DNA of 64,000 nt from Hydrogenophilales bacterium (GTDB taxonomy: Bacteria; Pseudomonadota; Gammaproteobacteria; Burkholderiales; Thiobacillaceae): assembly GCA_016703155.1 (NCBI GenBank), contig JADJCP010000010.1:1-64000 (forward strand), given 5' to 3'. Both the position numbers and the translations under genes were made by a program. The notes beneath the pieces are model-generated. The model saw nothing but the letters and a program-made list of their open reading frames with translations. It had not been told where the DNA came from and ran no database searches. This document shows positions 17,490-25,296 of the stretch, piece by piece. Each line of letters opens with the position of its first letter. Positions within the stretch are counted from its first letter, which is position 1.

Positions 17490-18050
17490 TTAGCAGCCGC
17501 CGCCGGCGCCGCCGCCCGAACCGCCCGCGGCGGGCGTCGCCGTGGGCAGGATCATCTGCGGCGCGGGGGCCTTCGGGTCGAAGACGAAGAACTGCTTCTG
17601 ATCCTCGGCCACCTGGCCCATCACGTCGCCAACCATGGGGCCGAACATCTTGCCCATCAGGCCGGCGTTCATCGAGCCGATGTAGACCTTGCCGTCTTGC
17701 TTCTTATATACCGAGACCTTGCAGGGCATCAGGATGGACAGGAAACGCACCGTGTCGTCCTTGAGGATGGGCTTGGAATACTTTGTGCTGCATGCCTCGA
17801 TCATCATTACCGGCAGGACGTTGCCACCGTCGGTTTGCACCGCCTTGGCCGGGTTGCGCAGGCCGGACAGCGACCAGCCATTGGCCTTCAGTGTCGGGTT
17901 TCCGGCGATATTGTGCTGGATACGGGCGATGGTCTCTTCCATGCCGTAGGGGCTGGGCCGTTCCGTGAACATCAGGCTGGGCATCATCAGGTAACCGGCA
18001 ACCGCGGTGAACAGAATCCCGACGATGAAACCCGCGACAACTTTCAACAT
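17490..18050 (-). CDS. Membrane-anchored DUF302 protein with Gly-rich arm ending in cysteine
   Basis: A 186-aa protein with an N-terminal membrane anchor (VVAGFIVGILFTAVAGYLMM) and a periplasmic DUF302 domain (PYGMEETIARIQHNI, VLPVMMIEACSTKYSKPIL, FLSILMPCKVSVYKK). The protein ends in GGSGGGAGGGC: a flexible glycine arm whose last residue is Cys186. This recalls the carrier arm of SoxY (GGCGG), though the fold differs. DUF302 proteins have no settled biochemical role. It is first in an operon with the octaheme cytochrome and cytochrome b genes, 41 bp upstream, behind a strong GGAGGAGA ribosome site. Two more cysteines sit in the domain. Confidence 0.85.
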   Translation of the reverse strand: MLKVVAGFIVGILFTAVAGYLMMPSLMFTERPSPYGMEETIARIQHNIAGNPTLKANGWSLSGLRNPAKAVQTDGGNVLPVMMIEACSTKYSKPILKDDTVRFLSILMPCKVSVYKKQDGKVYIGSMNAGLMGKMFGPMVGDVMGQVAEDQKQFFVFDPKAPAPQMILPTATPAAGGSGGGAGGGC

Positions 18051-18182
18051 GACTTCTCCTCCTCAAGAAAAGACATAAGCCTATAAATTATGCAGGCGCC
18101 AAGAGAGTCACTAAGGAATATTTCTATCGCACCCGTAGTATGCCGATAATGCACGTCAAGCAACGATACCGATAGCCCTGTC

Positions 18183-18539
18183 ATGGATATTTTCAATGTT
18201 TTCAATCTTGAAGCCGCCCGGCGTCTGCCGCGATTGCCGGAGGCGCATCCTTGTGCCCGGGTACATGGCCATTCCTTCCAAGTCGAGGTTCATGTGGGTG
18301 GCCCGCTGGATGGCGAACTCGACTGGGTACTGGATTTCGCCGAAGTCGACCAGGCCTGGCGGCCAATTCACGATGCGCTCGACCACCGCTATCTGAATGA
18401 TATTTCCGGCCTGGAAAACCCCACCAGCGAGCGTCTGGCAATCTGGATCTGGGACCGCCTCAAACCCGCCCTCCCCGGGTTGAACAAGATCGTCGTCCGC
18501 GAGACGGAACGCTCGGGGTGCGTGTATACGGGCGGGTAG
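18183..18539 (+). CDS. queD: 6-carboxy-5,6,7,8-tetrahydropterin synthase homologue missing a zinc histidine
   Basis: QueD converts dihydroneopterin triphosphate to carboxytetrahydropterin on the queuosine pathway. The 118-aa protein aligns end to end with E. coli QueD: EAHPCARVHGHSF holds the catalytic Cys24 and zinc ligands His28 and His30; LDHRYLNDI and LENPTSERLAIWIWD follow. The third zinc ligand, the His in the E. coli segment AAHRLP, is Arg13 here (AARRLP, codon CGG). Loss of a zinc ligand should impair normal catalysis, so it may have a changed role or use another ligand. It is divergent from the DUF302 gene across 132 bp. Confidence 0.85.
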   Translation: MDIFNVFNLEAARRLPRLPEAHPCARVHGHSFQVEVHVGGPLDGELDWVLDFAEVDQAWRPIHDALDHRYLNDISGLENPTSERLAIWIWDRLKPALPGLNKIVVRETERSGCVYTGG

Positions 18540-18576
18540 TGTTCATGTGCTCGGCGCCGACCGCCGACGCGCGCGG

Positions 18577-19197
18577 CTACAATTGGGCAACCAGTTCGCG
18601 CGCCAGAGCCGCGCCGATCTCGTCTAGCGTTAGGGCGATGCCCTGAGCGTGGGTCTGCGTCACGGCGAGGCCGGCATGGCCGCAGGGATTGATCGCCTTG
18701 AAAGGTGTCAGGTCCATGGCCACGTTCAGGCTCAGGCCATGATATGAGCAGCCGCCCCTAATGCGCAGCCCCAGGGCGGCGATCTTGGCACCACCGACAT
18801 ACACCCCGGGCGCTCCAGCCAGGCGCTCGGCGTCGACGCCGTGCACCGCCAGCAGATCGATCACCGCTTGCTCCAGGCGCCGCACCAGTTCCTTGACGCC
18901 GTAACCGCGCCGTTTCAGATCGATCAGGATGTAGACCACCAGCTGGCCCGGGCCATGGTAGGTGACCTGGCCGCCCCGGTCGATCGCGACCACCGGGATG
19001 CCAGTCTCGGTCAGGATATGTTCGCGCTTGCCGGCCTGGCCCAGGGTGAACACCGGCGGGTGTTGCAGCAGCCAGATCTCGTCGGGCGTATCCGCGCCGC
19101 GTGATTCGGTGAAGGCCTGCATGGCGAGCCAGGTGGGCAGGTAATCCACCTGGCCGAGGCTCCGGATCGACAGGCCGGGTGGGTCAGCTGGGGGCAT
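18577..19197 (-). CDS. lipB: Octanoyl-ACP:protein octanoyltransferase
   Basis: LipB moves octanoate from acyl-carrier protein to lipoyl domains, the first step of lipoate synthesis. The 206-aa protein has EIWLLQHPPVFTLGQAG, the conserved RGGQVTYHGPGQLV, the catalytic lysine in GGAKIAALGLRIRGGCSYHG and the catalytic cysteine in INPCGHAGL. No lipA is adjacent in the window. Convergent with queD. Confidence 0.95.
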   Translation of the reverse strand: MPPADPPGLSIRSLGQVDYLPTWLAMQAFTESRGADTPDEIWLLQHPPVFTLGQAGKREHILTETGIPVVAIDRGGQVTYHGPGQLVVYILIDLKRRGYGVKELVRRLEQAVIDLLAVHGVDAERLAGAPGVYVGGAKIAALGLRIRGGCSYHGLSLNVAMDLTPFKAINPCGHAGLAVTQTHAQGIALTLDEIGAALARELVAQL

Positions 19198-19344
19198 GCG
19201 TGGCTCTGTGGCAATTCATGGGGTTAAGTGTATCCCGCCTACCGTTGATCGCGGTTCATGGACCGTTCGGAAGCCGCCGCGAAACGCCCCTAAAGTTTTT
19301 CCGGAGATGCCCGATATACTTAGTGTGCAGTATTGAAATCCGAC

Positions 19345-19431
19345 CTGAAAAGGGCAAACCCATCGAAAGGTGGGGACGCAAAGTCACCGGTCTAAAGGGC
19401 TCCGGCCCCATGACGGCGGGATTGCCGGGTA
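19345..19431 (+). ncRNA. Cyclic di-GMP-I (GEMM-I) riboswitch
   Basis: The segment carries the GEMM-I core in order: AGGGCAAACC, a GAAA-capped stem (CATCGAAAGGTGGGG), ACGCAAAGTCACCGGTCTAAAG, and the 3' part GGCGGGATTGCCGGG. GAAA tetraloop, CGCAAAG joint and 3' closing strand are all in the right places. GEMM-I RNAs bind c-di-GMP. It sits in the 361-bp leader before a DUF1631-like gene and an EAL-HDOD gene, with a terminator-like hairpin directly downstream. Confidence 0.92.
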
Positions 19432-19435
19432 AAGC

Positions 19436-19458
19436 ACGCCGCTCTGGCGTCTCTTTTT
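19436..19458 (+). terminator. Riboswitch expression platform: rho-independent terminator
   Basis: A 5-bp stem (19436-19440 with 19446-19450) and a CTCTTTTT tract follow the riboswitch core by a few bases. Ligand binding would decide whether this hairpin or a competing fold forms, giving control by termination. The stem is short, so the exact alternative pairing needs folding. Confidence 0.65.
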
Positions 19459-19558
19459 CGCGCATTCCCTTGTGTGTTGCTTCCGGGTCGTTGCTCCGCG
19501 AGGCCCCTCGCCATGATGTTCAGGGCGCGATGCCGCGGAAGTCGGAAAGGATGGAATC

Positions 19559-20653
19559 ATGGATTCGATGCATACAGGCAATGCGACACGATCGGCGTTC
19601 GACCGCCTGGTCGAGCAGGAATGGGCGAGTCTCCCGGCGGCCTTGCAGGAGTGCGGCGAAATCGCCGTGATGCGGCTCGCGCAGGCTTTGGCCGATGCCG
19701 TGGCCAATGCCGCGAGCAAGATGTTCGATCAGGCCAACCAGTCACTCACCCCGCTGGAGCGTGAGCATTGGCTGTCGGCAGCCGACTTCGCCCGTGCCAT
19801 CCGCCTGAATCTGGGCCATGATTTCTCGCGCTATTTTCAGGCGAAATATTGTCATGCCTGCAAACACCCGCGTGTCGTCCCGGCCGATCGGAACAATCCG
19901 TTCGCCATGGAGGCTCTGCGTGTCGCCGACCAGAACACCTTCGGCGCCGATGTCGACGCCGATTTCATGCGGCAGTTCAGCCAGTTCGTCGCCAGGGATA
20001 GCCTGCAGCGCGTCAGCGAATGCTTTGCCACGTTGCTCGGCGTAGACCTCGAGCCGGGCGACGCGCCCATCGGGCCGCGGGTGATCTCGGCGGCCCTGTC
20101 GGATACATTCAAGATCCAGCCGGGGCACCAGGACGCGAAACAGCGATTGCTGCGTACCCTGCATCCGGAATTTCTGGTCAGGGTGAACATGCTCTACCGG
20201 GATATGACCAGCTTCATGATGGCCCTGGGATTTCAGTCGGTGAGCCTCTCCGCCCGAGTCAAGTCCGTCGAATCCGGCCCAGCCCCCTTCGCCGCGTTGG
20301 ATGCGCCGCCGGCCGGGGTGGCGCACGCCGGCAATGCCGCGCCCCGATTTCTCAGTGAGCCAGAGGCCCCTCAAAGCGTGGAAGCCGCGCGTCCGTCGAT
20401 GGCACAATTCAATCTGGGTGACTGGATCGAATATCGGCAGTCGGGAGAGGTGACCCGGCAACTGAAGCTGACTTGGGTGAGCCCGCTGAAAAGCCTGTTT
20501 CTCTGGACGACGCCCGAAGCCCGGCGGGCGCTCTGTGTCAGCCCCGAGGAGTTGACCTCGATGTTCGAGAGCGGGCGGGTACGCCGGATACCGGCCCCGG
20601 ACGGCGTCGATATCCAGGCCGATGCCGTAAAGTCGCTGCGGAAGATCGCTTGA
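19559..20653 (+). CDS. DUF1631-like protein under riboswitch control
   Basis: A 364-aa cytoplasmic protein, mostly helical in its first 240 residues, followed by a Pro/Ala-rich linker and a C-terminal domain (about 275-364) with FNLGDWIEYRQ, LKLTWVSPLKSLFLWTT and a final basic RVRRIPAP. That C-terminal pattern matches the end of DUF1631 proteins, which recalls PilZ-like c-di-GMP modules. Direct ligand binding is not shown by the residues I see. The upstream c-di-GMP riboswitch and the EAL-HDOD gene 13 bp downstream place it in c-di-GMP signalling. Confidence 0.7.
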   Translation: MDSMHTGNATRSAFDRLVEQEWASLPAALQECGEIAVMRLAQALADAVANAASKMFDQANQSLTPLEREHWLSAADFARAIRLNLGHDFSRYFQAKYCHACKHPRVVPADRNNPFAMEALRVADQNTFGADVDADFMRQFSQFVARDSLQRVSECFATLLGVDLEPGDAPIGPRVISAALSDTFKIQPGHQDAKQRLLRTLHPEFLVRVNMLYRDMTSFMMALGFQSVSLSARVKSVESGPAPFAALDAPPAGVAHAGNAAPRFLSEPEAPQSVEAARPSMAQFNLGDWIEYRQSGEVTRQLKLTWVSPLKSLFLWTTPEARRALCVSPEELTSMFESGRVRRIPAPDGVDIQADAVKSLRKIA

Positions 20654-20666
20654 GAGGGAGCACGCC

Positions 20667-21971
20667 ATGAGTTACCTGCAACTGGACAGCGCAGCGCCGA
20701 CACGTGCCACCGCAACCCCGCGCACCCAGCCCGCGGAAGCGCCCCTGCCGCAACCGGCGGCGCGTTTCCTCAGCCGGCAACCGTTGCTTGACGGCGACTA
20801 TCGCGTCATTGGTTACGAGCTGAAGGTCAACCAGATGACGCCCTTGCCCGTGCTGCCCGGCGCCACCTCCCTGCAACAAGTCCGTGACGAGGCCCTGCTG
20901 GTCAGCGTCATCGACATGCGCTACCAGCAGGTGCTGAGCCGCAAATTCACCCTCCTGGAGTTGGACCCGACCTCGCTGGAAAACCCCATGGTCGAGCAGT
21001 TACCCAAGGAAAACGTCATTCTTGCCATCAATGCACCCCGCCCGGACCCGGCGCTCGTCAGCCGTTGCCAGGAACTCGCGCGCCAGGGGTTTGCCCTGGC
21101 GCTCGACGAAAAAACCCTGGTGCCGGGGCTGGAACCCCTGGCCCGGGAATGCCGGTATCTGCGTCTCGACGTCGCCGACAATGGCCTCATGGCCTTGTGC
21201 GACCGGTTGGCTCAGGTTCAGGGCATCCGCGGGCCGCGACTGATTGCCCGAAATGTCGAGACGGAAGAGGCTTTCATGGCCTGCCGCAAGCTCGGTTTCG
21301 ATCTTTATCAGGGCTATTTCTTCACCCAGCCCGGCGCCACCGCGCCACGCAGCATCGACACCAGCCGGCTGCGCGTCATGAACCTGCTCAACCTGGTCGT
21401 CGGCGAGGCCGAGCATGCCCGTATCGAAGCCGAGTTCAAGCTCGATCCGGGGCTGACCTACAAGCTGCTGCGCTTCATCAATTCGCCAGCGGTCGGCTTG
21501 CGTTACCCGGTGCGCTCCATCGCCCATGCCTTGCTCATGCTCGGCCACGAGCCGCTGCATCGCTGGCTGCTGTTGCTGCTGTTCGGGCACGAGGCAAGCG
21601 ATGGCCGCAATCGTGCCCTGCTAAAGCATGCCCTGATCCGCGCTCGGTTCATGGAAATCCTCGGTGAACAGGCTGCGGACCCGAGCCGCTGTGGCGGTTT
21701 GTTCGTCGTCGGCATCCTGTCCATGCTCGAAGCCTTGCTGAACCTGCCCATGCGCGACGCCCTGGCACCCCTCAAGCTGGCGCAGCCGGTCGTCGATGCG
21801 CTGCTGGGCGGCAGTGGCGTCCATGCGCCCTATCTCGCCCTGGCGCGCGCCTGCGAAAGCGGCGACAGCGACCAGCTCGCGGCCTGCGCGGCCGACCTGG
21901 GTCTGGGGCCCGAGGCGGTCAACACGGCGCATCTGGCGGCATTGATCTGGTCCGAGGGTATCGATCTGTAG
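20667..21971 (+). CDS. EAL-HDOD signalling protein with degenerate EAL domain
   Basis: A 434-aa protein with an N-terminal EAL-fold domain (about 30-225) and a C-terminal HDOD domain (about 225-400), the YuxH-like arrangement. The EAL motif is replaced by YELKV, and the usual catalytic acid-rich loops are not evident (LALDEKTLV stands where the DDFG-type loop would be), so it is unlikely to be an active phosphodiesterase. HDOD domains are HD-like but non-hydrolytic and scaffold signalling. GAGGGAG precedes the ATG. Likely co-transcribed with the DUF1631-like gene behind the riboswitch. Confidence 0.85.
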   Translation: MSYLQLDSAAPTRATATPRTQPAEAPLPQPAARFLSRQPLLDGDYRVIGYELKVNQMTPLPVLPGATSLQQVRDEALLVSVIDMRYQQVLSRKFTLLELDPTSLENPMVEQLPKENVILAINAPRPDPALVSRCQELARQGFALALDEKTLVPGLEPLARECRYLRLDVADNGLMALCDRLAQVQGIRGPRLIARNVETEEAFMACRKLGFDLYQGYFFTQPGATAPRSIDTSRLRVMNLLNLVVGEAEHARIEAEFKLDPGLTYKLLRFINSPAVGLRYPVRSIAHALLMLGHEPLHRWLLLLLFGHEASDGRNRALLKHALIRARFMEILGEQAADPSRCGGLFVVGILSMLEALLNLPMRDALAPLKLAQPVVDALLGGSGVHAPYLALARACESGDSDQLAACAADLGLGPEAVNTAHLAALIWSEGIDL

Positions 21972-22137
21972 CGTGGCCGTGGCGCCAGGGCATGCATGTT
22001 TGTCGCAGGTCTTGCTTGCCTAAGGCGCTTACCAGTCCTAGTATTTAAATTCAGCGCGGCGGCGTCAGTGTGGATGCGTGTGTTGCCCAGCGGCGCTGTA
22101 TGGACCGGCAGGACACCACCTACAAAAGGAGCACACC

Positions 22138-23202
22138 GTGAAATTAAGCGCCTCGATTCTCGCCCTTGCCCTCGGGCTGGCCGCCTCCCTGGCCATGGCC
22201 GCCGAGCCCATCGTCATCAAGTTCTCACACGTCGTCGCGCCGAACACGCCCAAGGGCAAGGCCGCCGACTATTTCAAGAAGATCGCCGAGGAGCGTACCA
22301 AGGGCGCGGTCAAGGTCGAGGTCTATCCGAACAGCCAGTTGTACAAGGACCGTGAAGAGATGGAGGCGCTGCAGATCGGCGCCGTGCAGATGCTTGCCCC
22401 GTCCCTCGCCAAATTCGGCCCGCTGGGCGTGCGCGCCTTCGAGTTGTACGACCTGCCCTACATTTTCCCCAACAAGGAAACCCTGTACCGGGTGATGGAC
22501 GGCGACATCGGCAAGAAGCTCTTCGGCATGCTCAATGCCAAGGGCATCTCCGGCCTGGCCTACTGGGACAACGGCTTCAAGCAGATGAGCGCCAACAAGC
22601 CGATCAAGACGGTGGCCGACTTCAAGGGCCTGAAGATGCGCATCCAGTCCTCCAAGGTGCTCGAAGCGCAGATGAAGGCGATGGGCGCCAACCCGCAGGT
22701 CATGGCCTTCTCCGAGGTGTATTCGGCCTTGCAGCAGGGCGTGGTCGACGGCACGGAAAACCCCATGTCCAACCTCTACACCCAGAAGATGCATGAAGTG
22801 CAGAAGTATCTGACCCTCTCCGACCACGGCTACCTGGGCTATGCGGTCATCGTCAACAAGGGTTTCTGGGATGGTTTGCCGGCGGATATTCGCGCTACCC
22901 TGAACAAGGCCATGGCTGATGCCACCGTCTATGAGCGCAAGATCGCCCAGGACGAAAACGACGATTCCCTGGCGGCGGTCAAGAAGGCCGGCACCACCGA
23001 AATCTACGTGCTTCCCTACAAGGACCGCGTCCTCTGGCATCAGGCCATGCTGCCGGTGCACAAGGAGTTCGAGGAGAAGATCGGTCGCGATCTGATCCAG
23101 GCCGCGTACAACGTCGCCGCCCAGGTCGAGAAGGAAAAGGCCGCCGCCGCGACGGCGCCGGCGCAGAAGGACAAGCCCGGTCCGACCAAGACGAAAAAAT
23201 AA
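22138..23202 (+). CDS. dctP: TRAP transporter solute-binding protein (DctP family)
   Basis: A periplasmic binding protein that captures a carboxylate-type substrate for the DctQM permease. It has a signal peptide (KLSASILALALGLAASLAM then AAEP), FSHVVAPNTPKGKAADYF, and the family signature near MRIQSSKVLEAQMKAMGANPQ, where the arginine usually binds the substrate carboxylate. I chose GTG 22138 because AAAAGGA precedes it and the signal peptide begins there. Length is 354 aa, with a Lys/Ala/Pro-rich tail. The substrate is not evident. A strong hairpin separates it from dctQ. Confidence 0.93.
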   Translation: MKLSASILALALGLAASLAMAAEPIVIKFSHVVAPNTPKGKAADYFKKIAEERTKGAVKVEVYPNSQLYKDREEMEALQIGAVQMLAPSLAKFGPLGVRAFELYDLPYIFPNKETLYRVMDGDIGKKLFGMLNAKGISGLAYWDNGFKQMSANKPIKTVADFKGLKMRIQSSKVLEAQMKAMGANPQVMAFSEVYSALQQGVVDGTENPMSNLYTQKMHEVQKYLTLSDHGYLGYAVIVNKGFWDGLPADIRATLNKAMADATVYERKIAQDENDDSLAAVKKAGTTEIYVLPYKDRVLWHQAMLPVHKEFEEKIGRDLIQAAYNVAAQVEKEKAAAATAPAQKDKPGPTKTKK

Positions 23203-23209
23203 TACGGCT

Positions 23210-23239
23210 TCACCCCGGACCTGGGCCGGGGTGATTTTT
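23210..23239 (+). terminator. Attenuator-type terminator between dctP and dctQ
   Basis: A perfect 9-bp stem (23210-23218 with 23226-23234), a 7-nt loop and a T5 run lie directly after the dctP stop. It should stop part of the transcripts, giving more binding protein than permease, a common design in binding-protein-dependent systems. Confidence 0.85.
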
Positions 23240-23262
23240 CACCCGTCCATGGGGGACGCGCC

Positions 23263-23799
23263 ATGTTCCATCGTATCCTCGACCGCCTGGAGGAGTGGAT
23301 CATCCTCTCCTTCATCGCCGTCGCCACCCTGGTCACATTCGTCTCCGTGGGTATGCGCTATCTGCTTGGCACCGGCTTCACCTGGTCCACCGAACTGACC
23401 ATTTACCTGTTCATCTGGATGGCCAAATTCGGCGCCGCCTATGGCGTGCGCACCGGCATCCACGTCGGCGTCGACTATGTCGTCAACAAGGTGGAGGGCA
23501 AGACGCGCAGTTTTCTGGTGATTTCCGGTCTTTGCCTGGGCATCGTCTTTACCGGCCTGATCTCCTTCTTCGGTGCCCGCTGGGTCATCTTCATCCATGG
23601 CACGGGGCAGATCTCGCCCGACCTGGAATGGCCGATGTGGATCATCTACCTGGCCATCCCCTTCGGCTCCGGGCTGATGTGCTACCGCTTCATCCAGTCT
23701 TTGGTGAAATTCCTGCACCGAGGCGAGATCGTCTCCGCCGGACCGGCCGCCGACCTGCGCGAAGGCGCCCTGGATAGCCTCAAGGAGCATGCCAAATGA
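23263..23799 (+). CDS. dctQ: TRAP transporter small permease (DctQ family)
   Basis: A 178-aa, four-helix membrane protein with the DctQ core: EEWIILSFIAVATLVTFVSV, WSTELTIYLFIWMAKFGAAYGV and GIHVGVDYVV. It pairs with DctM to form the membrane part of the TRAP system. Its stop overlaps the dctM start (ATGA). Confidence 0.94.
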   Translation: MFHRILDRLEEWIILSFIAVATLVTFVSVGMRYLLGTGFTWSTELTIYLFIWMAKFGAAYGVRTGIHVGVDYVVNKVEGKTRSFLVISGLCLGIVFTGLISFFGARWVIFIHGTGQISPDLEWPMWIIYLAIPFGSGLMCYRFIQSLVKFLHRGEIVSAGPAADLREGALDSLKEHAK

Positions 23800-25136
23800 C
23801 CGCCGCGCTGATCATGGGTATCCTCGCCCTGCTGCTCATTACCGGTACGCCCATCTCCATCGCCCTGGGCATGACCGTGATGGTCTTCCTGGTGTTCTTC
23901 TCGTCGTTCGACATGACCACGGTGAACATCATCTCGCAGCGCCTGTTCACCGGCCTGGAGAGCTTCGCCATCATGGCCGTGCCATTCTTCGTGCTGGCCG
24001 GCGCCTTTCTCACGGACGGTGGCGTCGCCAAGCGCATCATCAACTTCGCCATCAACCTGGTCGGTTGGATGCCCGGCGGTCTGGCCATGGCCTCGATTGT
24101 CGCCTGCGCCTTCTTCGCCACGCTGTCCGGCTCCAGTCCGGCGACGGTGATGGCGATCGGCTCGCTGATGCTGCCGGCGATGATCCAGCAGGGCTATCCC
24201 AAGGGCTTCAGCACCGGGGTGATCGCCTGTTCGGGCTCGCTGGGCATTCTGATTCCGCCGTCCATCGTCATGATCATCTATGCCGTGGCGACTTCGGAAT
24301 CGGCCGGCAAGCTGTTCGTCGCCGGCATCGTCCCGGGGATGTTGCTGGCTCTGTTGCTGATGGGCGTCACCTTCCTGTATGCCAAGAAGCACAACTTCCC
24401 GACTGTGCCGCGCGCCAGCTTCAAGGAGGTGGCGAAGTCCTTCGTCGATGCTTTCTGGGGCCTGATGCTGGTGGTCATCGTCATGGGCGGCATCTATGGG
24501 GGTGTTTTCACCCCGACCGAAGCGGCGGCGGTATCGGCGGTGTACGCCTTCGTCTGCGCCAGCTTCATCTACCGCACCCTGCCGTTCCGCGATATCCCCA
24601 AGGTGCTGCTGCACGCCGCGAACACCTCGTCGATGCTGCTCTACATCATCACCAACGCCATCCTCTTCAACTTCCTGCTGACTTCGGAACAGATCCCGCA
24701 GGAACTCGCGGCCTGGGTCGTCAGCATGGACCTGGAGGCCTGGCAGTTCCTCATCTTCGTCAACATCGTCCTGCTGCTGGCCGGGCAATTCATGGAGCCG
24801 AGTTCCATCGTCCTGATCCTGGCGCCGCTGTTCCTGCCGATCGCCATGCACCTGGGTATCGACCCGATCCACCTGGGCATCATCATGGTGGTGAACATGG
24901 AGATCGGCATGCTGACACCACCCGTGGGGCTGAACCTGTATGTCGCCAGTCACCTGTCGCACATGGGCCTGACCGAGGTTTCCAAGGCGGCGCTGCCCTT
25001 CGTCGGGGTGATGCTGCTCTATCTGATCCTCATCACCTACGTGCCGGAAATTTCCATGACGCTGGTCGATTTGCTTTACGACGCACCGGGGATTCCGGTG
25101 GGCGAAGGGGTCAGCGGCGGTCCGGCGTTCGATTGA
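23796..25136 (+). CDS. dctM: TRAP transporter large permease (DctM family)
   Basis: A 446-aa membrane protein of about twelve helices that carries out substrate import driven by a sodium gradient. Family marks include VPFFVLAGAFLTDGGVAKRI, FFATLSGSSPATVMAIGSLM, GSLGILIPPSIVMIIYAV and EIGMLTPPVGLNLYV. It is the last gene of dctPQM and is followed by a palindromic repeat. Confidence 0.95.
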   Translation: MTAALIMGILALLLITGTPISIALGMTVMVFLVFFSSFDMTTVNIISQRLFTGLESFAIMAVPFFVLAGAFLTDGGVAKRIINFAINLVGWMPGGLAMASIVACAFFATLSGSSPATVMAIGSLMLPAMIQQGYPKGFSTGVIACSGSLGILIPPSIVMIIYAVATSESAGKLFVAGIVPGMLLALLLMGVTFLYAKKHNFPTVPRASFKEVAKSFVDAFWGLMLVVIVMGGIYGGVFTPTEAAAVSAVYAFVCASFIYRTLPFRDIPKVLLHAANTSSMLLYIITNAILFNFLLTSEQIPQELAAWVVSMDLEAWQFLIFVNIVLLLAGQFMEPSSIVLILAPLFLPIAMHLGIDPIHLGIIMVVNMEIGMLTPPVGLNLYVASHLSHMGLTEVSKAALPFVGVMLLYLILITYVPEISMTLVDLLYDAPGIPVGEGVSGGPAFD

Positions 25137-25164
25137 GGCTGGCCGTTGGCTGGCCTGTAGCCCT

Positions 25165-25240
25165 GTAGGTCGGACTGAGCCGCAAGGCGATGTCCGACGA
25201 TCGGGCACGTTCGGACATCGCTTCGCTCAGTCCGACCTAC
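25165..25240. repeat. Long imperfect inverted repeat (REP/BIME-like) after dctM
   Basis: The sequence GTAGGTCGGACTGAG (25165-25179) returns as its reverse complement at 25226-25240. Inner arms (AGGCGATGTCCGA with TCGGACATCGCTT) also pair, giving a ~76-nt hairpin. Elements of this GTAGGTCGG kind recur between genes in proteobacterial chromosomes. It lies between dctM and convergent rlmL; a second small palindrome (CGCGGCTAAAGCCGC) follows at about 25262-25277. Confidence 0.8.
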
Positions 25241-25296
25241 GCAGAACCATGGGGGCTTCAGCGCGGCTAAAGCCGCTCCTTCAGTCGTTTGCTGGC

